Part shown: positions 23,908 through 38,200 of the stretch, piece after piece
Position numbering within the stretch: the first letter of the stretch is position 1
Layout: the number at the start of each line of letters is the position of its first letter
Assembly: GCA_023052935.1 (NCBI GenBank)
Contig: CM041297.1
Coordinates: forward strand, 100,152,484 to 100,216,483
Length of the DNA stretch: 64,000 nt
DNA from: Piezodorus guildinii
Taxonomy: Eukaryota; Arthropoda; Insecta; Hemiptera; Pentatomidae
Direction: 5' to 3'
Notes under the pieces: generated by a model
The model's database searches: none
What the model was told of the DNA's origin: nothing
Seen by the model: the letters and a program-made list of their open reading frames with translations, nothing else
Program-made: the position numbers and the translations under genes

Positions 23908-26900
23908 AGTTGATATTTTGATTTTGTTCAAATTATTTGATCTTTCAAGAGGTATCCTAGTATTGTAATACTAGGGAAAAATTAATAGATAAAGAAGAAA
24001 GATAAATGGAATAAGACCTTTAAGCTTGAACAACATGAAAATGTCTTAAATATTACACCTAGATATATAATTAATAAATATAAGCTTCATTAGGTAATAA
24101 TTTAGATGGGATTCATTACCACAAAAACTTAGGAAATACTTTTAAGTAAATATTTGGTATTAATTTTTTTTTCTCTTCAAAATCATCAAATGTTAAAACA
24201 TAATGATCATGGCATAGGCCTGTAACATACTACATATCTATCACTATATGAGAACAGGATACTATTGTTGGGTTTCTGTTACTCAAATATAATAGTCCAA
24301 TATTCTAGCAAAATTAAAGAGCACTTCAATAAAACATTTACAGAGTTTTCCTCACTGATTTTCTTAGATCGAGACACTGGTAGATAGCAAGGCTATTTAC
24401 CTTATTCCGTTGTTAGTTGTTATTGGCGTTTAAAAAAAAAACTATAGTTACCAGACTGTAAATCAGGTATTCGGTATATTCTGTTTTTTTATGTCTATCT
24501 ATTGAATTATTATACTTTAAATTTACTGAGATTACTAAATTAGCAGCTACTCAAAAATAGGATCAAGTGCTGTATTTCATATAATAGGTATTCCGCTGCA
24601 AATAACAATTTTACAATAACTCAACTTTGTTTTGAACAAACAGTTGTTTATGAAAAATGAACTTGAGAGAACTGACATAACAACTGCTTTAGAGGTGATG
24701 TTACTTTATCATAAATTTTTTTTTTTTAACTTTTTTATTACATAAAAATGTTCATTATAAGGCAGAATTGTATTTCAGGAGTTAAGTATTGCATAGGTGA
24801 ATTAAGAGCTTTAGTTTTTATCATAAACGACAATATCGTGGCAATAGATATTAGGAATGTAACATTAATGAAGATAGATTTTAATCTGTGCCAACAAAAG
24901 CAAAGCAAAACATTGAAAAACCACTTATGATGCTAATTAAAAGAATTTTGGAGAGAAATAAAATGAAAAATAATTGTACAGAAAATGCATCAGTTAAAAT
25001 AGTAACTCGCTAACCCTTTGAAAAATTTTAGTCATAATGAGTAAACTGTATCAGCTATTTATTAGTTTAAATTAATAATATATGTTTGCTGTTTTTTTAA
25101 AATAAAACATAACAATTACTCAGAATAAATACACAATTTTAATGTATTTAAATAAATAAATATGTGGTGTGCCCACTAACAAATTTTCGTAACTGCTTTG
25201 GGTGCTAAGCTATACAATAATTGTTTGCTGTATATTTGCTAATATTGGTCCAATAGACTTAAGTTTAACAATTTTTGGGTTATTCAAACATTAATATTAA
25301 ACAGAAAAAGTAACCAGGTTTTCATTGGAACATGCATAAAACACTAAAAATATGACTCAACTCAATCAAGACATGATTGTTGCACAGACCAATTGCCAAA
25401 AATGCAGTTTTTGGACTCAGGGAAATATGATAACTGCAAATAGAAAATATGACCCGATGATAAAACTTTCCTTACTCAGATGGTAAGAAAATAAGAACTT
25501 CATTAATAATTAAAAAAAAAAAAAAAAGAAGCAAAATACTGTTATTTGTTTGCTTTAAACACATATAACAACTAAAATTTAAAACATATAATAATAAATG
25601 CCATTTTTATGAACATATAAATAGCTAGAAAGAGATTTTAAACAATTTTTGGTATAAAACAATCATTTTTAGATTCTAACAATAAATTTTAAATAAATTA
25701 AAAAAATTGTAATTTAAAACAATTGTTTTTTAAACTCTTTCAAATACAATTTCTTTTAAAAATTTCAAATCAAATATACTTTTTAATAACTAAAACTTAA
25801 AGATAAGTGATAATAAATATTTGTAGAATAAGAAATGACTGATAAAACTTGGAAGGGTTTTTCTTTATAAAATATTTGATATGTCAAATATATAAATATA
25901 TACATAATTCTATCAATCGCTAAACATATAAAAATTTAGAATTCAGTTGTTTTCATCAAATGGGCTATCAAGCAATGAAGATGGACAGCAGATTTTGTTC
26001 CCATACATAAATTAAACATGAATAAGCTGACTTTTAATGATACACAAGAATTTCACATAGTATATGCACCATGCATTAACCACATTCAACAGCTTTCTTC
26101 AATATGTCAAATGAAGTTATATAATACAAAAAATATCAATTTTAAATATGTGACAATACTCATAACTCTATTTTTTCACTTATGATTTAAGTAAATCAGT
26201 CGAATAAATTGATATTTCATCAATAGTTGCATGATTCATGTACAACATCGACAAGAAGAATCTTAAATAATATAAACTTTACATATCACATATATTTAAG
26301 TTGGTTTCTTAATGCCAATAAGATAATTCAAATATAAGTCTCTGAGAGAGGAAAAATAATAATAACAATCTAAAATACGTAAGATATTGAAATTACCAGA
26401 AACAATTTCATATTAGAATTAAGAAAAAGAAACTTTACTTTTAACAATAAAATTATAATTAAACAAAATAATGCTTCCTTAGTCAGAAGCCACATAACAT
26501 AAAGAGAGCAGGACCAGCGAAGTATTATAGCAAGACAAACCTCACCTCTTACCAGTTTTTACAAACCTATGAGATAATACTTACAATACTTGTGACACAC
26601 AATAATTGCCTACAATGACTTCAAAACATCCTATATACCATTTTTTTTTTTCAGAAAAGAGATTGAAATTTCTCGACATTTTTGGAAATTGTATTTAATA
26701 TCTATTTCTCTTTTTTTAGTTTGTTTTTCTAATACTTGAAAGCAAGCAACAACGTCCATATAAGCTAGTACTGCAAAATAATGTTTATAATAATAAAATA
26801 TAATAATATCCCCTAAACTTTAATTCAAATTTGAAGAATTACATTCTTAAAAAAATATCAAACAACCAAAAACTAGGGCCAGGGCACACATATGTTCTCT

Positions 26901-27774
26901 GATGGTTCCATACTCCAACAACTGCAAGCAAAAAGGGGTATACACAACGTAAAACTGAAAGTGGATGAGAATTTATAACACAGAATTACGAGTAGGAGAG
27001 CATATTTCACCAAGACTGACACCAGTGAACAAAATAAGAGCTTGGAGTTGTTCATCTTATATACCACTGATATCTTTTGGTTAATGAAATAAGCAAAATA
27101 GTTTTCCTTGCATCAATATTTGGGATATTCATTCATGTATCAGTGAATTTTCAATGCAGGAAAATCCTACATGAAGTAGACAAACATTAAATGAATGATA
27201 TTGATTTCAAAGCCAGTTCTTTCCATGATAAGAGTTTTCTAAGTACTTAAGATTTTCTTATCACAGTTGGAAGATCATAGGAGGGCACACACTCCTCTAA
27301 TCTGTGTACAAATTAAATAAGTGACAGGGATTAACAAAAATTAATACAAGACTCAGGGAAAATCTGAACAGCAAAATATATTCAGATCATATTTAAAACA
27401 AGAATTAATTGAGGGTGTGGACTGCCCTTTAAATCAACTGACCTATCAAGAAATGATCTATGGCAGTGTGTCTTCTATTAAAAAGATTTAACATCTGTTA
27501 TCAATTATAAGACACACCTAAGACCATGAAAATAAAAACATAAGTTATTTTAATAGAATAAGATACTAATTCAGAATATATACATAAAAGTTAACAAATA
27601 TTTAACCCCACTCATGAAACATCCTCGTTATCACAGAGAAAATTTTTTATTTAAAAACAACTCCCAGAGACTTTATATTTAAAATTTAACAACGCCATAG
27701 GAACTGATTTTCCTTGGCAAAACTACAGTATAAAATACTTTTTAACCTAAGGAACAAATAACAATAAATTAGAC
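23908..27774. other. AT-rich intergenic, including the mats 3' UTR
   Basis: No coding frame can be supported. The right end must contain the mats 3' UTR. AATAAA occurs on the minus strand at 27651-27646, about 125 nt past the mats stop, as one candidate poly(A) signal. Confidence 0.6.
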
Positions 27775-29674
27775 TTATCGAACATCTTTAGCAGTTAATT
27801 TTTCAATGAGTTCTTGTAATGGTGCAAGTTCTCTTCTGTCAATCAAACTGAATTCCTAATGAAGTAACTATATATTAATAAATGATTTTACTAATATGAG
27901 ACAACAATCATCAAAATTTAATTTTATTTCATATAAAAATAAATTAATAAACATTTATACCTGGACAAAAAAGATAAAATGTTTAAAAGATGTATTTAAA
28001 TGTGCTTCTTCACCAAGTTGTACCACTTCTGAAAAGTGTTGATGATATATATGTGCATATACTCTAAACAGCCTCTTAAGTATTGTCTTGGCAATGGACT
28101 GAAAATTTTTGGGAAATGGTACTCCTGAAAAATAATAAAAACAAAAATGAATAGTCATTTAAAAAAAAAAATAGTAAGTGGTAAATTTAAACTAACAGAT
28201 GCAATAATATTTCTGAGTCTCCATTTACAGTTTATAAGTGTAATCTACAATAATGAAGCTTAAATATTGTAGACTTGGATACAACTAAGTCCTATTAAAG
28301 CAAAACCCCTGTAAAATCTATTGATATTCTTATCACCTCAGTTTTATTGATATAAATTTATTAATATGAACTGAGAACTAATTTTAGACCCATAGTGAAA
28401 AAACACTAGGTAGAAATAAACTCGATAGATATAATAACATACTTTATGTTTTGATAATTCGGAAGAAAAGGTATTATATTATTTCAATTCAATATAAATA
28501 AAAGTTTGACTATGTATGGCTGAAATTTTAACTTTATCACCAAAAACTCTTATCTCTCTTTTACAAAATTTGATAGACAAATAGTGGAAACTGACTTAAA
28601 GGTGTTATCATGAACTAGACTACATCTATCTTTAGAAGTTTTACAGAACTAAAAATTGTCTAGAAATTCATATACATGTGTACTAATCAAAAAATAAGAA
28701 AGTAGACTGAAACAATCAGTTGAAGTGAAAGGTGATGCAGTAAATTTATCACATACTACAAACAAAAAAATAAATAAATAAACTAATACTATAAGCACTA
28801 TTAAAATGTTTGGAAATGAAGGATATATAATTATCAATAACTTAAAGAGAAATAATTATCATTGATATTTTAAATTTAAATTATTAACACACCTATTTTG
28901 GAAGGAAAAAGGGTTTCATCATCGAGCTGATCTTGAACCCATGTCATCAAATAATCAATATATTTGGGAGCAGAACATTTAATTGGTTTTTTAACAGTAT
29001 GCCCATCTGCCCAATGATACTCATACTTAGGTCCAGCAGACATAATAGGACAACTATCCTCGGTACAAAATTCAGTGACAGTACCGTACAACATATTGAT
29101 TTGATTAAAAAAATCAACAGCTGAAATAAAGAAAAAATGGATTACTCCATTAAATAAGTATTTCTCCCCAAAAAATTAAGAGACATTTTCAAAATCATAA
29201 ATAATTACTGTTCACAGCCACCCATTCATTAAGATCTTCTCCTTCTGGGAGTAAAACAGCTAATCTTAGATTCCCAGACCCTAATGTAGCTGCAGCATGC
29301 TTCATAAGGTCATACTGATGAGTTCCTTCTGGTATGTTCTTCTTTGGCTTAAATGTTTTGGAAGATCTGCTCCCACTACAACAACATACAGTATGACACA
29401 TTCAACAATTCTAAAGAACACATTTAGAATTTTTACAGTTTAATATGCCTGAATTCTTAATCTGTACTTCCAAGTTCATTACAATATGCACAAATAATAA
29501 ATAAAACGTTATTTATAATGACTGACAACTTTAAAGTTGCTTAGTAACACAATTATTGTAAACTAATAATATAAATGGGTAGTGCAAATTCCTGCCAGTC
29601 TTATTATTCATTTTTTATTCAATAAATAATTTTAATAAAATCAATTTCTTCTTCACTTACAATAGGAAGCTCAT
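27775..29674 (-). CDS. mats: MOB kinase activator 1 (Mats)
   Basis: Cofactor of the NDR/LATS kinases in the Hippo pathway. It binds Warts/LATS and Hippo/MST and promotes LATS activation at the cell cortex. Five coding exons on the minus strand: 29674-29661, 29375-29209, 29120-28893, 28124-27961 and 27855-27775. All have GT-AG introns and compatible phases, totalling 654 nt or 217 aa plus stop, close to the family's usual 216-219. The start ATG gives MSFLF, joined to [13 protein letters not shown], the conserved MOB1 N-terminus. The zinc site Cys79, Cys84, His161, His166 is complete. Thr12 and Thr35, the MST phosphorylation sites, are kept. It ends in the family's typical [20 protein letters not shown]. 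No defects seen; divergent neighbour of the hnRNP gene. Confidence 0.97.
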
Positions 29675-30223
29675 CCTGGAGATATGTTGCTCCCCTTAAA
29701 AATACTTGTTCAGTTTTTCCTTATATATTTTTCTTCTGGTTTGTTGAATTAAAATATAGATACTACAAACCGTTTCGGTCCGATAAAATTCATTATACAA
29801 AATAAATCAAGGTAGTCATTAGATAGTTAACAGGAGATATTTTATTTGTCAGCGGTCAGTGTACTTTTGAACAGCTGACAGATGAATATTGTGGTGACTG
29901 AAGTACGAAATTAAATTGAAAATTATGAAGTTTCCGAGGAAGGCAAGTATTCACATAATTAATAATAATTTAAAGATTTGGTTAAAAACAGAAGAATATC
30001 AGCTGATCTTACCATCTTAAGTTGTAATTTTAGGAAAAAATGACCTATTATTCCGATAATAATATTATTACGAATGTTTTATTAAAATGAAAGGATAGTA
30101 CTATAGGCATTTCTGGATAGCTGTAATGTTATTTTTTTTTGTTATCTTGTTAGTAATTAGTTAATTTGGAGAAAAGCGCTTGTTATATTTGATCAAGCTT
30201 GCTTTGGATTGTTGACTACACTA
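29675..30223. promoter_or_regulatory. Shared divergent promoter region, mats / hnRNP H
   Basis: About 550 bp separate the mats start codon from the probable first hnRNP exon, so both promoters must lie here. The AT content falls towards the right edge. I see no clear TATA box for either gene. A 'CTACAGTGG' at about 30220 could serve as an initiator for hnRNP. Transcription starts are not determined. Confidence 0.6.
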
Positions 30224-30346
30224 CAGTGGCGTCTGTTCGATCTGGTCGTAGGAATTCGCCATCTTGTGACTCCGACGTGTTCTGCGCGCTGGTGCGGTTG
30301 GTCATTTAGTTTGCTCCATCTCTGATTAAAGTCTTATTTCATTAAG
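30224..30346 (+). other. Probable non-coding first exon of hnRNP H, with YY1/Pho-like site
   Basis: This is a CpG-containing, relatively GC-rich island (CGACGTG, TGCGCGCTGG) in an AT-rich setting. It ends in AAG|GTAATT with the donor at 30347. The next acceptor in phase is TTACAG at 32269, six bases before the hnRNP start codon. CGCCATCTT at 30257-30265 is the reverse complement of the YY1/Pho core AAGATGGCG, common near housekeeping starts. The 5' limit is a guess. Confidence 0.6.
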
Positions 30347-32269
30347 GTAATTTGGATTTTGTTAAATTTTTCTGTATTTTTTTGGTAAATTAGGTACCTT
30401 ATAAACATAACCGCGTAGTTAAGCACGCGTGTAGCTTTTATCACATCTTCCCTCTGTAATTATTTTATTCTATCTCTTTCAGTGTTTACTTCTATTAGTA
30501 AAATTAATTTTAAGTATTCGTACATAAGGTGACAATGCTTTTGTAAACAATTGGCTGTAGTTGCAATTTTATTATGCTGACTATTGATTGGAATGAACCG
30601 GTACCACATTCATGTTTAAACAGAAATAGTTTTGTTAAGATTATTAGCTTGTTATTTCTTATCTTTTGTTTACTCACCTTGGAATAAATCATTTACTAAT
30701 GAAAAAGTTCTTGAATGTGATTGAGATAAATGGTAATTTTTCATAATTCTTAAATTAAATTATCTGTCTGCTTACTATTATTGAAATTTAAAAGTTTTAG
30801 TCACTGTTTTTGTTTTTTGTGGAAATTTTTAATTTAAGTTGTCTATATTTACAGGCATAAGCTTCACCTAATGGATTGTGTCTCTTTGTCCATGATTGTT
30901 TACAAATCAATAGTAACCATCTCCTTGTTATTGGTCTTTCATACCCATTTAGAAGTAATATTGTTATAACTTAGTGAATTTTTTTTATACAGAATAACTT
31001 ATTAGATTTATTACAAAAAATAAAAATGTATGTAAGCCATATTTATATTCTTCTCTTACGTGATGCTTAGCTAATCCCATGTTTTTGTGCATTTTCTATT
31101 TAATATCCTATCCAGGTAATAGGGTGATTCATGAACTTAATATGTAGCATTCGAACATCCTATAACTTTATATTTGTTATGTTCCTCTCGTTAAGACATA
31201 TTTATGAATGTCATTATTATTATTTTCCTGTAAGTTTCTTAGTGACTGTAGTGTTATTTATTTTAGTGTTATTACTGTATTCTCTGTTGCTGTTTTTTTT
31301 TTTTGTTGTGATTTACACCTCAATTGTTAGAGCTGTTAGCCAGATATTTAAAATGTTATTGGGCAATTTTATCTGCTTCATTTTTACTTTTATTAGGTCT
31401 GTACCAACGCATGAGGTGCCCATAATGGCTGTTATTTATTATTTAATGTCAACACATAACTATTTCTTTGTCATCTCCTGAAATATATTTAAGTGCTTTA
31501 TGTATCTGTGGATTCAGATTCTTAAAAATTTAGGCTACTCATCTATGAATCATATTCAGTTTCTTATTCAAATTTATTATCTTCTATAAAAATACTTAAA
31601 CTGAAGGTAAATCCAGGAGCATTCTAATTCCTTGAGGGTTGGAAATTCAGCTTCATTTTCCATGTTGATAATATTGTGTCGGGACATCCATTGTTTTACT
31701 TATTTTCTGTTTTTAGTAAAAATAAAAAAATCCATTAGAATTGGTTCCTGTTGTGTAAATAAAATATTAAGAAGGTAGTTTTCATGGTTTCTCTTGAATT
31801 TAGAGCTAAAAAAAAAGTCTCCTTTCTCCTATTTAGTTTATTACTCCCTCTTTTTTTAATTACATAGGTTACATAACACTTAATTTTATCTTGTGAACTC
31901 TAAGATGTTATGGATTAATAAAATAACGTATTAGCTCTGATAATTCCAGCTATATCATATTAAATTGGTTTAGAGCTTTAGATTCTGAGTTTCATTTTCA
32001 ACCATTTTATTCGTATCTTGTATTGTTAGTATACTGTTTGGCTCCTTGACATTAGGGCTACAAGCTACAGAGGCATTATTAAGGAGGTTGCTAGGATTCA
32101 TATTATTTTACTTGTTAAGTTAATCACTATGGTGAATCTGTTTTGTTAAATGAGTTTATGAAAAAGTTTTTTATAGGGCTCCTTAATCTAAAAAAAATAT
32201 CAGCTTAACCCCCTAATAGTTACTTATTTAACATTGTATTTCCAATCTAAAACTAATTGCTAATTACAG
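30347..32269 (+). other. hnRNP H intron 1
   Basis: A 1.9-kb AT-rich intron between the putative 5' UTR exon and the start-codon exon. It contains T-rich chance frames, including one of 116 codons at 31131-31481, with no recognisable domain. Its 3' splice site is TAATTACAG|CC. Confidence 0.6.
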
Positions 32270-32275
32270 CCGAAG

Positions 32276-35200
32276 ATGGGTCAGGCAGGCCTCAATGATG
32301 AAGGATGCGTGGTGAAAGTTAGGGGTCTCCCCTGGTCTACTACAGAAGAAGATATTGTCAAATTTTTTTGTAAGTAGACATTTTATGTGAAAATTTCATA
32401 ATTTTACTTTAAGCTAAGTATTTCTAAACTTAGAAAATCTTAAAAAGTATTTTGTTTGCTTATTATAATTTTTTTTTCTTTGTATCTAATGTTTTGCTAT
32501 TTTCTTCTGGAATTTGTTAAAACTCATTTATTTTATTGTGTTGATTGTACTTAAAATAATCTTATACATGCTAGTTAAATTAAAGTATTTTAAAAAATGT
32601 TACTTTAAGCTATTTGTCTTATTAAAGCTTAAAAACCTGTATCTTGATGATCCATGAAAGGTCTTCTTGGGTTTAGTGCATATTAAGATTCATTTAGTTT
32701 CTTGGCCAACTGCCGAGCAATGTGGTGATTGGATCGAGATCAAGATAAAATTATAGGTGGACTAATCAGGAGTCTGTATTTTTTTTAAATATTTTAATTT
32801 TGTCATATTTTTTATATTTTAAATGTTATCATTCTCACTAGATTCAAAGAAATTTTCATTATCGCATTAATATGTATCTCTTTTGCTCTGATGTTTATAG
32901 CCCTGATGATGGCTCACAAGCTTGATCCGAAATGTCGGCAAAATTAATAATATTTTTTTTAAATACTGACTCCTGATTATTCCACCTATAATAGTTTCTG
33001 CAGTCGACTACACATTCTCAATATTTGTAATATAAGTTTTAAAAAAAAATTATATAGTTTTATAGAGAAAACAGTAATTGAATATTTACCAAAGTATGTG
33101 GAAAGTATTTGATTGGGATTGTATGATAATTCACTTTCACTTACTCTCACCCTGTTGTGAGGCCTTTGACATTTACTTTTGTTATTAAAATGATTATCAA
33201 TTTACGAATTAGTGCGTGCAAGTGATTAATTGTTAAATTAATCTTAAATTTGACCAAGAAGTCTTAAGTTATGCTGAAGATCAAAAGTATTTACCCATGT
33301 GACCATAACTTGAGCGATGAGCTCCGCTCATTTGGTTCTTCCTTACATCATTTTTCTATTATAACACTAGTCTTGTGTATAAACTGTGAATCACATAAAA
33401 CTTCCTGATTTTATTTCACAGCCGAATGTCACATCAGAAATGGGAAAAAAGGTGTCCAAATGACTCTCTCTCGTGAAGGCCGTCCAAGTGGTGAGGCTTA
33501 TATTGAAATGGAAACTCCTGAAGATGTGGAGCTGGCATGTAAAAGAGACAGAGATTATATGGGCCACAGATATATTGAAGGTAATAACTTTATTTTTATC
33601 ACTAGAAATAAAAGGTAGAAGTATTTAAAATAAATATAATCAAAGTATTTCAAGTTCAAGAGTAAATGTTAGTCTTTTTGGTATTAGGTTTGTTATTTCC
33701 GATTTTGATATGTACATACCACTTAAATTTTTGTTTTATTTATTGAAAAGGTAATTTAAATATCACTATCTATAACCTGTTAACCGAGCTGGACGTATAA
33801 ATACGTTGAACGTAAAAAAATTGGGTACAGGTAGGATATATAAATACGTCCTTGCCATATATATTTTTTTATTTCTTACACATTTGTAAATAAAAGTTTA
33901 TTTTATTGGTCTCTGGAACAGACATGTACATATTGAAGTGTATATTAACTGTACAACATTGTTATTCTTAAGGGACATAGTCCCAGAATAAAGTTATTTT
34001 ATTATTATTATATGTTGCACCCTGGAAAGGCAAAAAGTATATTTTCGAAGAACAAGTGTATAAATCATTCTTAAATAATAAAAACAAATATATGTATATC
34101 ATAGCCTTTTTATTTAATTAAGCAATAAAAGTGATATGAAATTGCTACCTCCGGGCATGATTTACTGATATGTCCTAGTGAAAGAGTTGTTGCCCTTTAT
34201 ATGCTGTGTAATTAAAAAAGGAATTTCCTGGTTAACCGGTAAAATTTACTTCTTCCTCCTTGAGGACATAGTATGTATTTTCCATCAGTTTATTAGCAGT
34301 ATATGCCTTTTAAAAATTTGCTGCCTTGAATTCTTCTATTCAGTTCTGCTTAGTTCAAATTAATAGGACATATTAATTTTGTTGATTCTCATTGAAGATC
34401 AGATATTTATTGTAATTTCGTTTTTACAGTGTTTAAGGCCAATAAGTCTGAAATGGAATGGGTTGTGGAACGTTGTGGCCACAACATGGAGCTCAGTAGG
34501 GATGATGCTTGTGTCCGTCTTCGCGGTCTACCATTTGATTGTACAATTGATGAGATTATAAACTTCTTTTCCGGTATGTATTATTAACTTATCAATATTC
34601 AGCTCATTTATAATTTGTTTCTACTAAAACTCCAGTTAAAGTGTAACAAAGTATTATCTCTGCTCATTTTCTTCTTTCTTTTTTTTTTTTTTTATTAATT
34701 AAAAAAATCATTCAAATAGCATTTTATCAATGATGCATTAAAAATTAGCATTAATCATTTGAAAACAGTCAGTTTTAGAGAGAGTTATAATTTTGTGTGT
34801 AACCTAATATCAATTACTTTCTTTCATTTTTTACTCTTTTTTTTTTATTACCTACACGCATCCAAAATTCGTATATTTTCAAATCTTAATGATATTATCT
34901 CGGAATACCATTTATATTCACATTTTTGAGCAGAAATTTTTTAATTTTTTTATGTATCTGTTTGCATTCTGATCTATTCTGGGTATTTTCTTATAGCTTA
35001 CAATTTTTGAAATTATTTTTTTTTTTTTTAATCTGTATATTTGCAGTTTTTATATATTATAATTATGTATTCATTTTGTTACATTGTAATTATAACATTT
35101 TTACATCACTCAAAGTATAGAGTCAGTGTGCAAACAGATATGTTTTGTATTTTTTTATTTATCATTTTTAAAATAAACACATATCAACCCTTTCACTGTG

Positions 35201-38200
35201 TTTAAATCTACTAATATCTGTAATATATGGATGGTTTATCTTTATTGTTATATCTAAACTCACTCCAGTTTGATATTTAATTGTAATGAAACAAATCCTT
35301 AACTATTAAAATTATAGATAAAAATAAAAATGTTTTATTTTTCTATATCTACAACGTTATTATACACAAAATTTTCAAAGGGAAAATTAAAATTTAGCAT
35401 GCCTTTTTATTTTCCGTTCTGTTAACCACTAATTTCTGTTACATAACTTTGTGATTTAATATCTTGGTTATAAGTATCGGAATCATCCATACACATTTTT
35501 ATTCCAGTTGAGAGATATTTGTACCATCCTATATTACAGGTTTCTTAAAAAGATTTTCTCACACATTTAAAATCGTTTTTCATGATTAAATTGCAGTAAG
35601 GTTTGTAGAATGTTGGGATTAAGGTTTTGATTTATTTATTTGTATTTCTTGGTCTATGAAGATTTATGTATGATATATGTAAATTTAAAGTTTTAACGAT
35701 TTCTTCATATTTGTTTGAGTAGTCTGATTTTTTTTTCATTAAAATGTTAATTATTTATAATTTTATAATATTTAATATTAAAATATATATTTCCAACTCA
35801 CCTCTTTCTTATTTCACTGAACTTGTAAAATATTGCAAATAAAAATTGTATTTATTATTTTATTTTTCAATTATTGTTAATAATATTTTCTTTAATTACT
35901 CGACTAAATGCATTTTTGCCAGTGGAAGGGTTTATTTGTGTTAAAATTAGTTTTGTTTTGGTTTCTATTTTTTGTTTTTTATGTTTAGGGTGTGCGATTC
36001 TTTTTTAATTATGTTAAAAACTTATTTAAAATAATTTTATTGTTTAAAAAAAAAAAAAAAGAAGACTTAAATTGTAATCATAATTGCTTGTTAACATTAA
36101 TCACATTTTTAGTCTCATTTGTTTTCTAAATTATCACTATAAAATTGCATCGCACATCCTTCAATTATTAATATTTTATTTAATTTTGTATAAACCACAT
36201 TTTTTTTTAATAAAAAAAAAAAATGATGGGTTATAACCGTGCCGATATTTGGTTGGTTGTTTGCTGGGCCAGGGCTGGAGATAGTTGGGAACGGGATAAT
36301 TCTGGCGACCGACAACTCTGGGCGAACGACTGGGGAGGCGTACGTTCAGTTTGTTAACAAAGAGACGGCAGAGCAAGCTCTGCTCAAACACAAGGAAAAA
36401 ATAGGACACAGGTGGGGGAACTACCATCATGGATGTCTTAGCATAATGTGTGATGGGAGGTCTTAAAAGGGACCCTTAAAGAAAGAAGGGGGGAATGGTG
36501 GTGGTCTGGTGGGGAGGTAAGGTAGAAATTCATTTATTTATTTTATCATAATCTGGCCTTTCTCTCTGTGGTAAATAAACCAGACGCCATGATCCAAGAT
36601 ATTCAGGTAACCTAAGAAATATTAAATGGCCATTCTCTCCTTTCTTTTATCATCTTTTAACTCCATTCAATAATTGTTGGAAATAATTAAAAGTTTAATT
36701 TTAACATTTTGCTTTTACTTGAAGGTTGATAAAGATTCAAAAGTACTTTTTGATAAAGCCAGTTCTACCATCTTTATTACATTTTTAGTATAGAAGAGGG
36801 ACAAGTCTTAACAATTACTTTTAGGCCATTCAATATATTTTAATTAAATTTTTATGTAAAATCTTTATAAGTTTCTGCAATTTTTATAATTTTCTGCTAC
36901 AAGCAAACTTAACATTTATTTAATTTAAAATGTTTAAGCATTTATATTTTAATATATGTTCATTGCAGTGTTCACTCTTATATTTATAGAATTGGTAATA
37001 ATCATGTAAACTTTTTTCTGATTTAAAAATCTCACTATTTTATAATGAAAATGTATCAGATTAAATTTTATTTCATTTAAAATTCCTGTCTAAAAAGTTT
37101 ATTATTCTTTACTTTTCTATCTGAAGAAAGAATTAAGAATTTAGATCAGTTTATGAATAATATTCATTAAAATGTATAACAGACTTCTTTTTGAGTTTCG
37201 TCTAAATGCTATATGGCAACAAAAAGTAAAATTGTCTGCATCCATCACATCCATTTTTTTGTCATCATAGAGGTGGTTTTATTGAATATACTACTTTGTC
37301 ACTAATCATGATGATTAACAGTTATCGTATATATATATTTTTTAATTATAATTATATTAAAAATCGAGTTCTTGTTCTTACCTGAAAAATTATTAAATAA
37401 GGATGGCAGAATTGGCTAAATGAATTACAGAATTATTCTTAATGGAGAGTTGATTTTTTTAGAGTCATTATCAGAATCATTTTGGAGAGTTAATTTGATT
37501 ATTTGTGTCTAAATGTTACTATATGTTATTGTAGATTAATACTGTTTAGGTGGAAGTAGTTTAAAAATTCAGAACTAACGTTATAGTATGAGAAGGCTAC
37601 TATTTAATCAGAAAAAAAAAGGACAAATTAATCTCTTATAAATTAGATCTCACTAACTTAAATTACCATCTTCGCCACTTTTTCTTTTATTTTTAACATA
37701 CATTTATTTCAAATTGCAAGTTTTTTAGACCTTATATTCATTAATCCTGATCAAATTTGTATTCAGAAACTTATTGGAAAATCAGTGTTCTTGTAATGAG
37801 ACATTACTTAACATCCAAACTTTTTCTTATTTAAATACTCAAATTCGGCTGCCTAAAATTATTGTGATTGCTGAAGTTTTGTTACCTCCGTTTAAAGGGA
37901 ACTGAATGAAATTGACGTTTATTCGATCCAATACTGTATCTCTGTTTACTTACCAAATTGATCTCCAAAAATTAATCTCATCCATATTCCATTAAAAATT
38001 AATCTATTATTCTAAAATCCAATGTTTTATATAATTACATTGTCATTTCCAAATATATGTATTTTTAATTGGTAAGAATTAATTGCATTTATTATCTTTA
38101 TTTAATGTAGCATGTTTTTTGTTTTGTTTTTATAAACTTTTCTTTATGTAATTTTTAATCAATGCCTGTTTTTAGAAATTGCAATATGATTGTTTTCCTC

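Noticed and set aside
31131..31481. 116-codon frame in hnRNP intron 1
   Set aside because: Low-complexity, T-rich hydrophobic translation with no domain; typical chance frame.
34178..34561. Two frames overlapping hnRNP exon 4
   Set aside because: Intronic or out-of-frame with the conserved exon; no independent support.
36176..36430. 84-codon minus-strand frame
   Set aside because: It is antisense to hnRNP exon 5; the coding strand has a conserved qRRM2.
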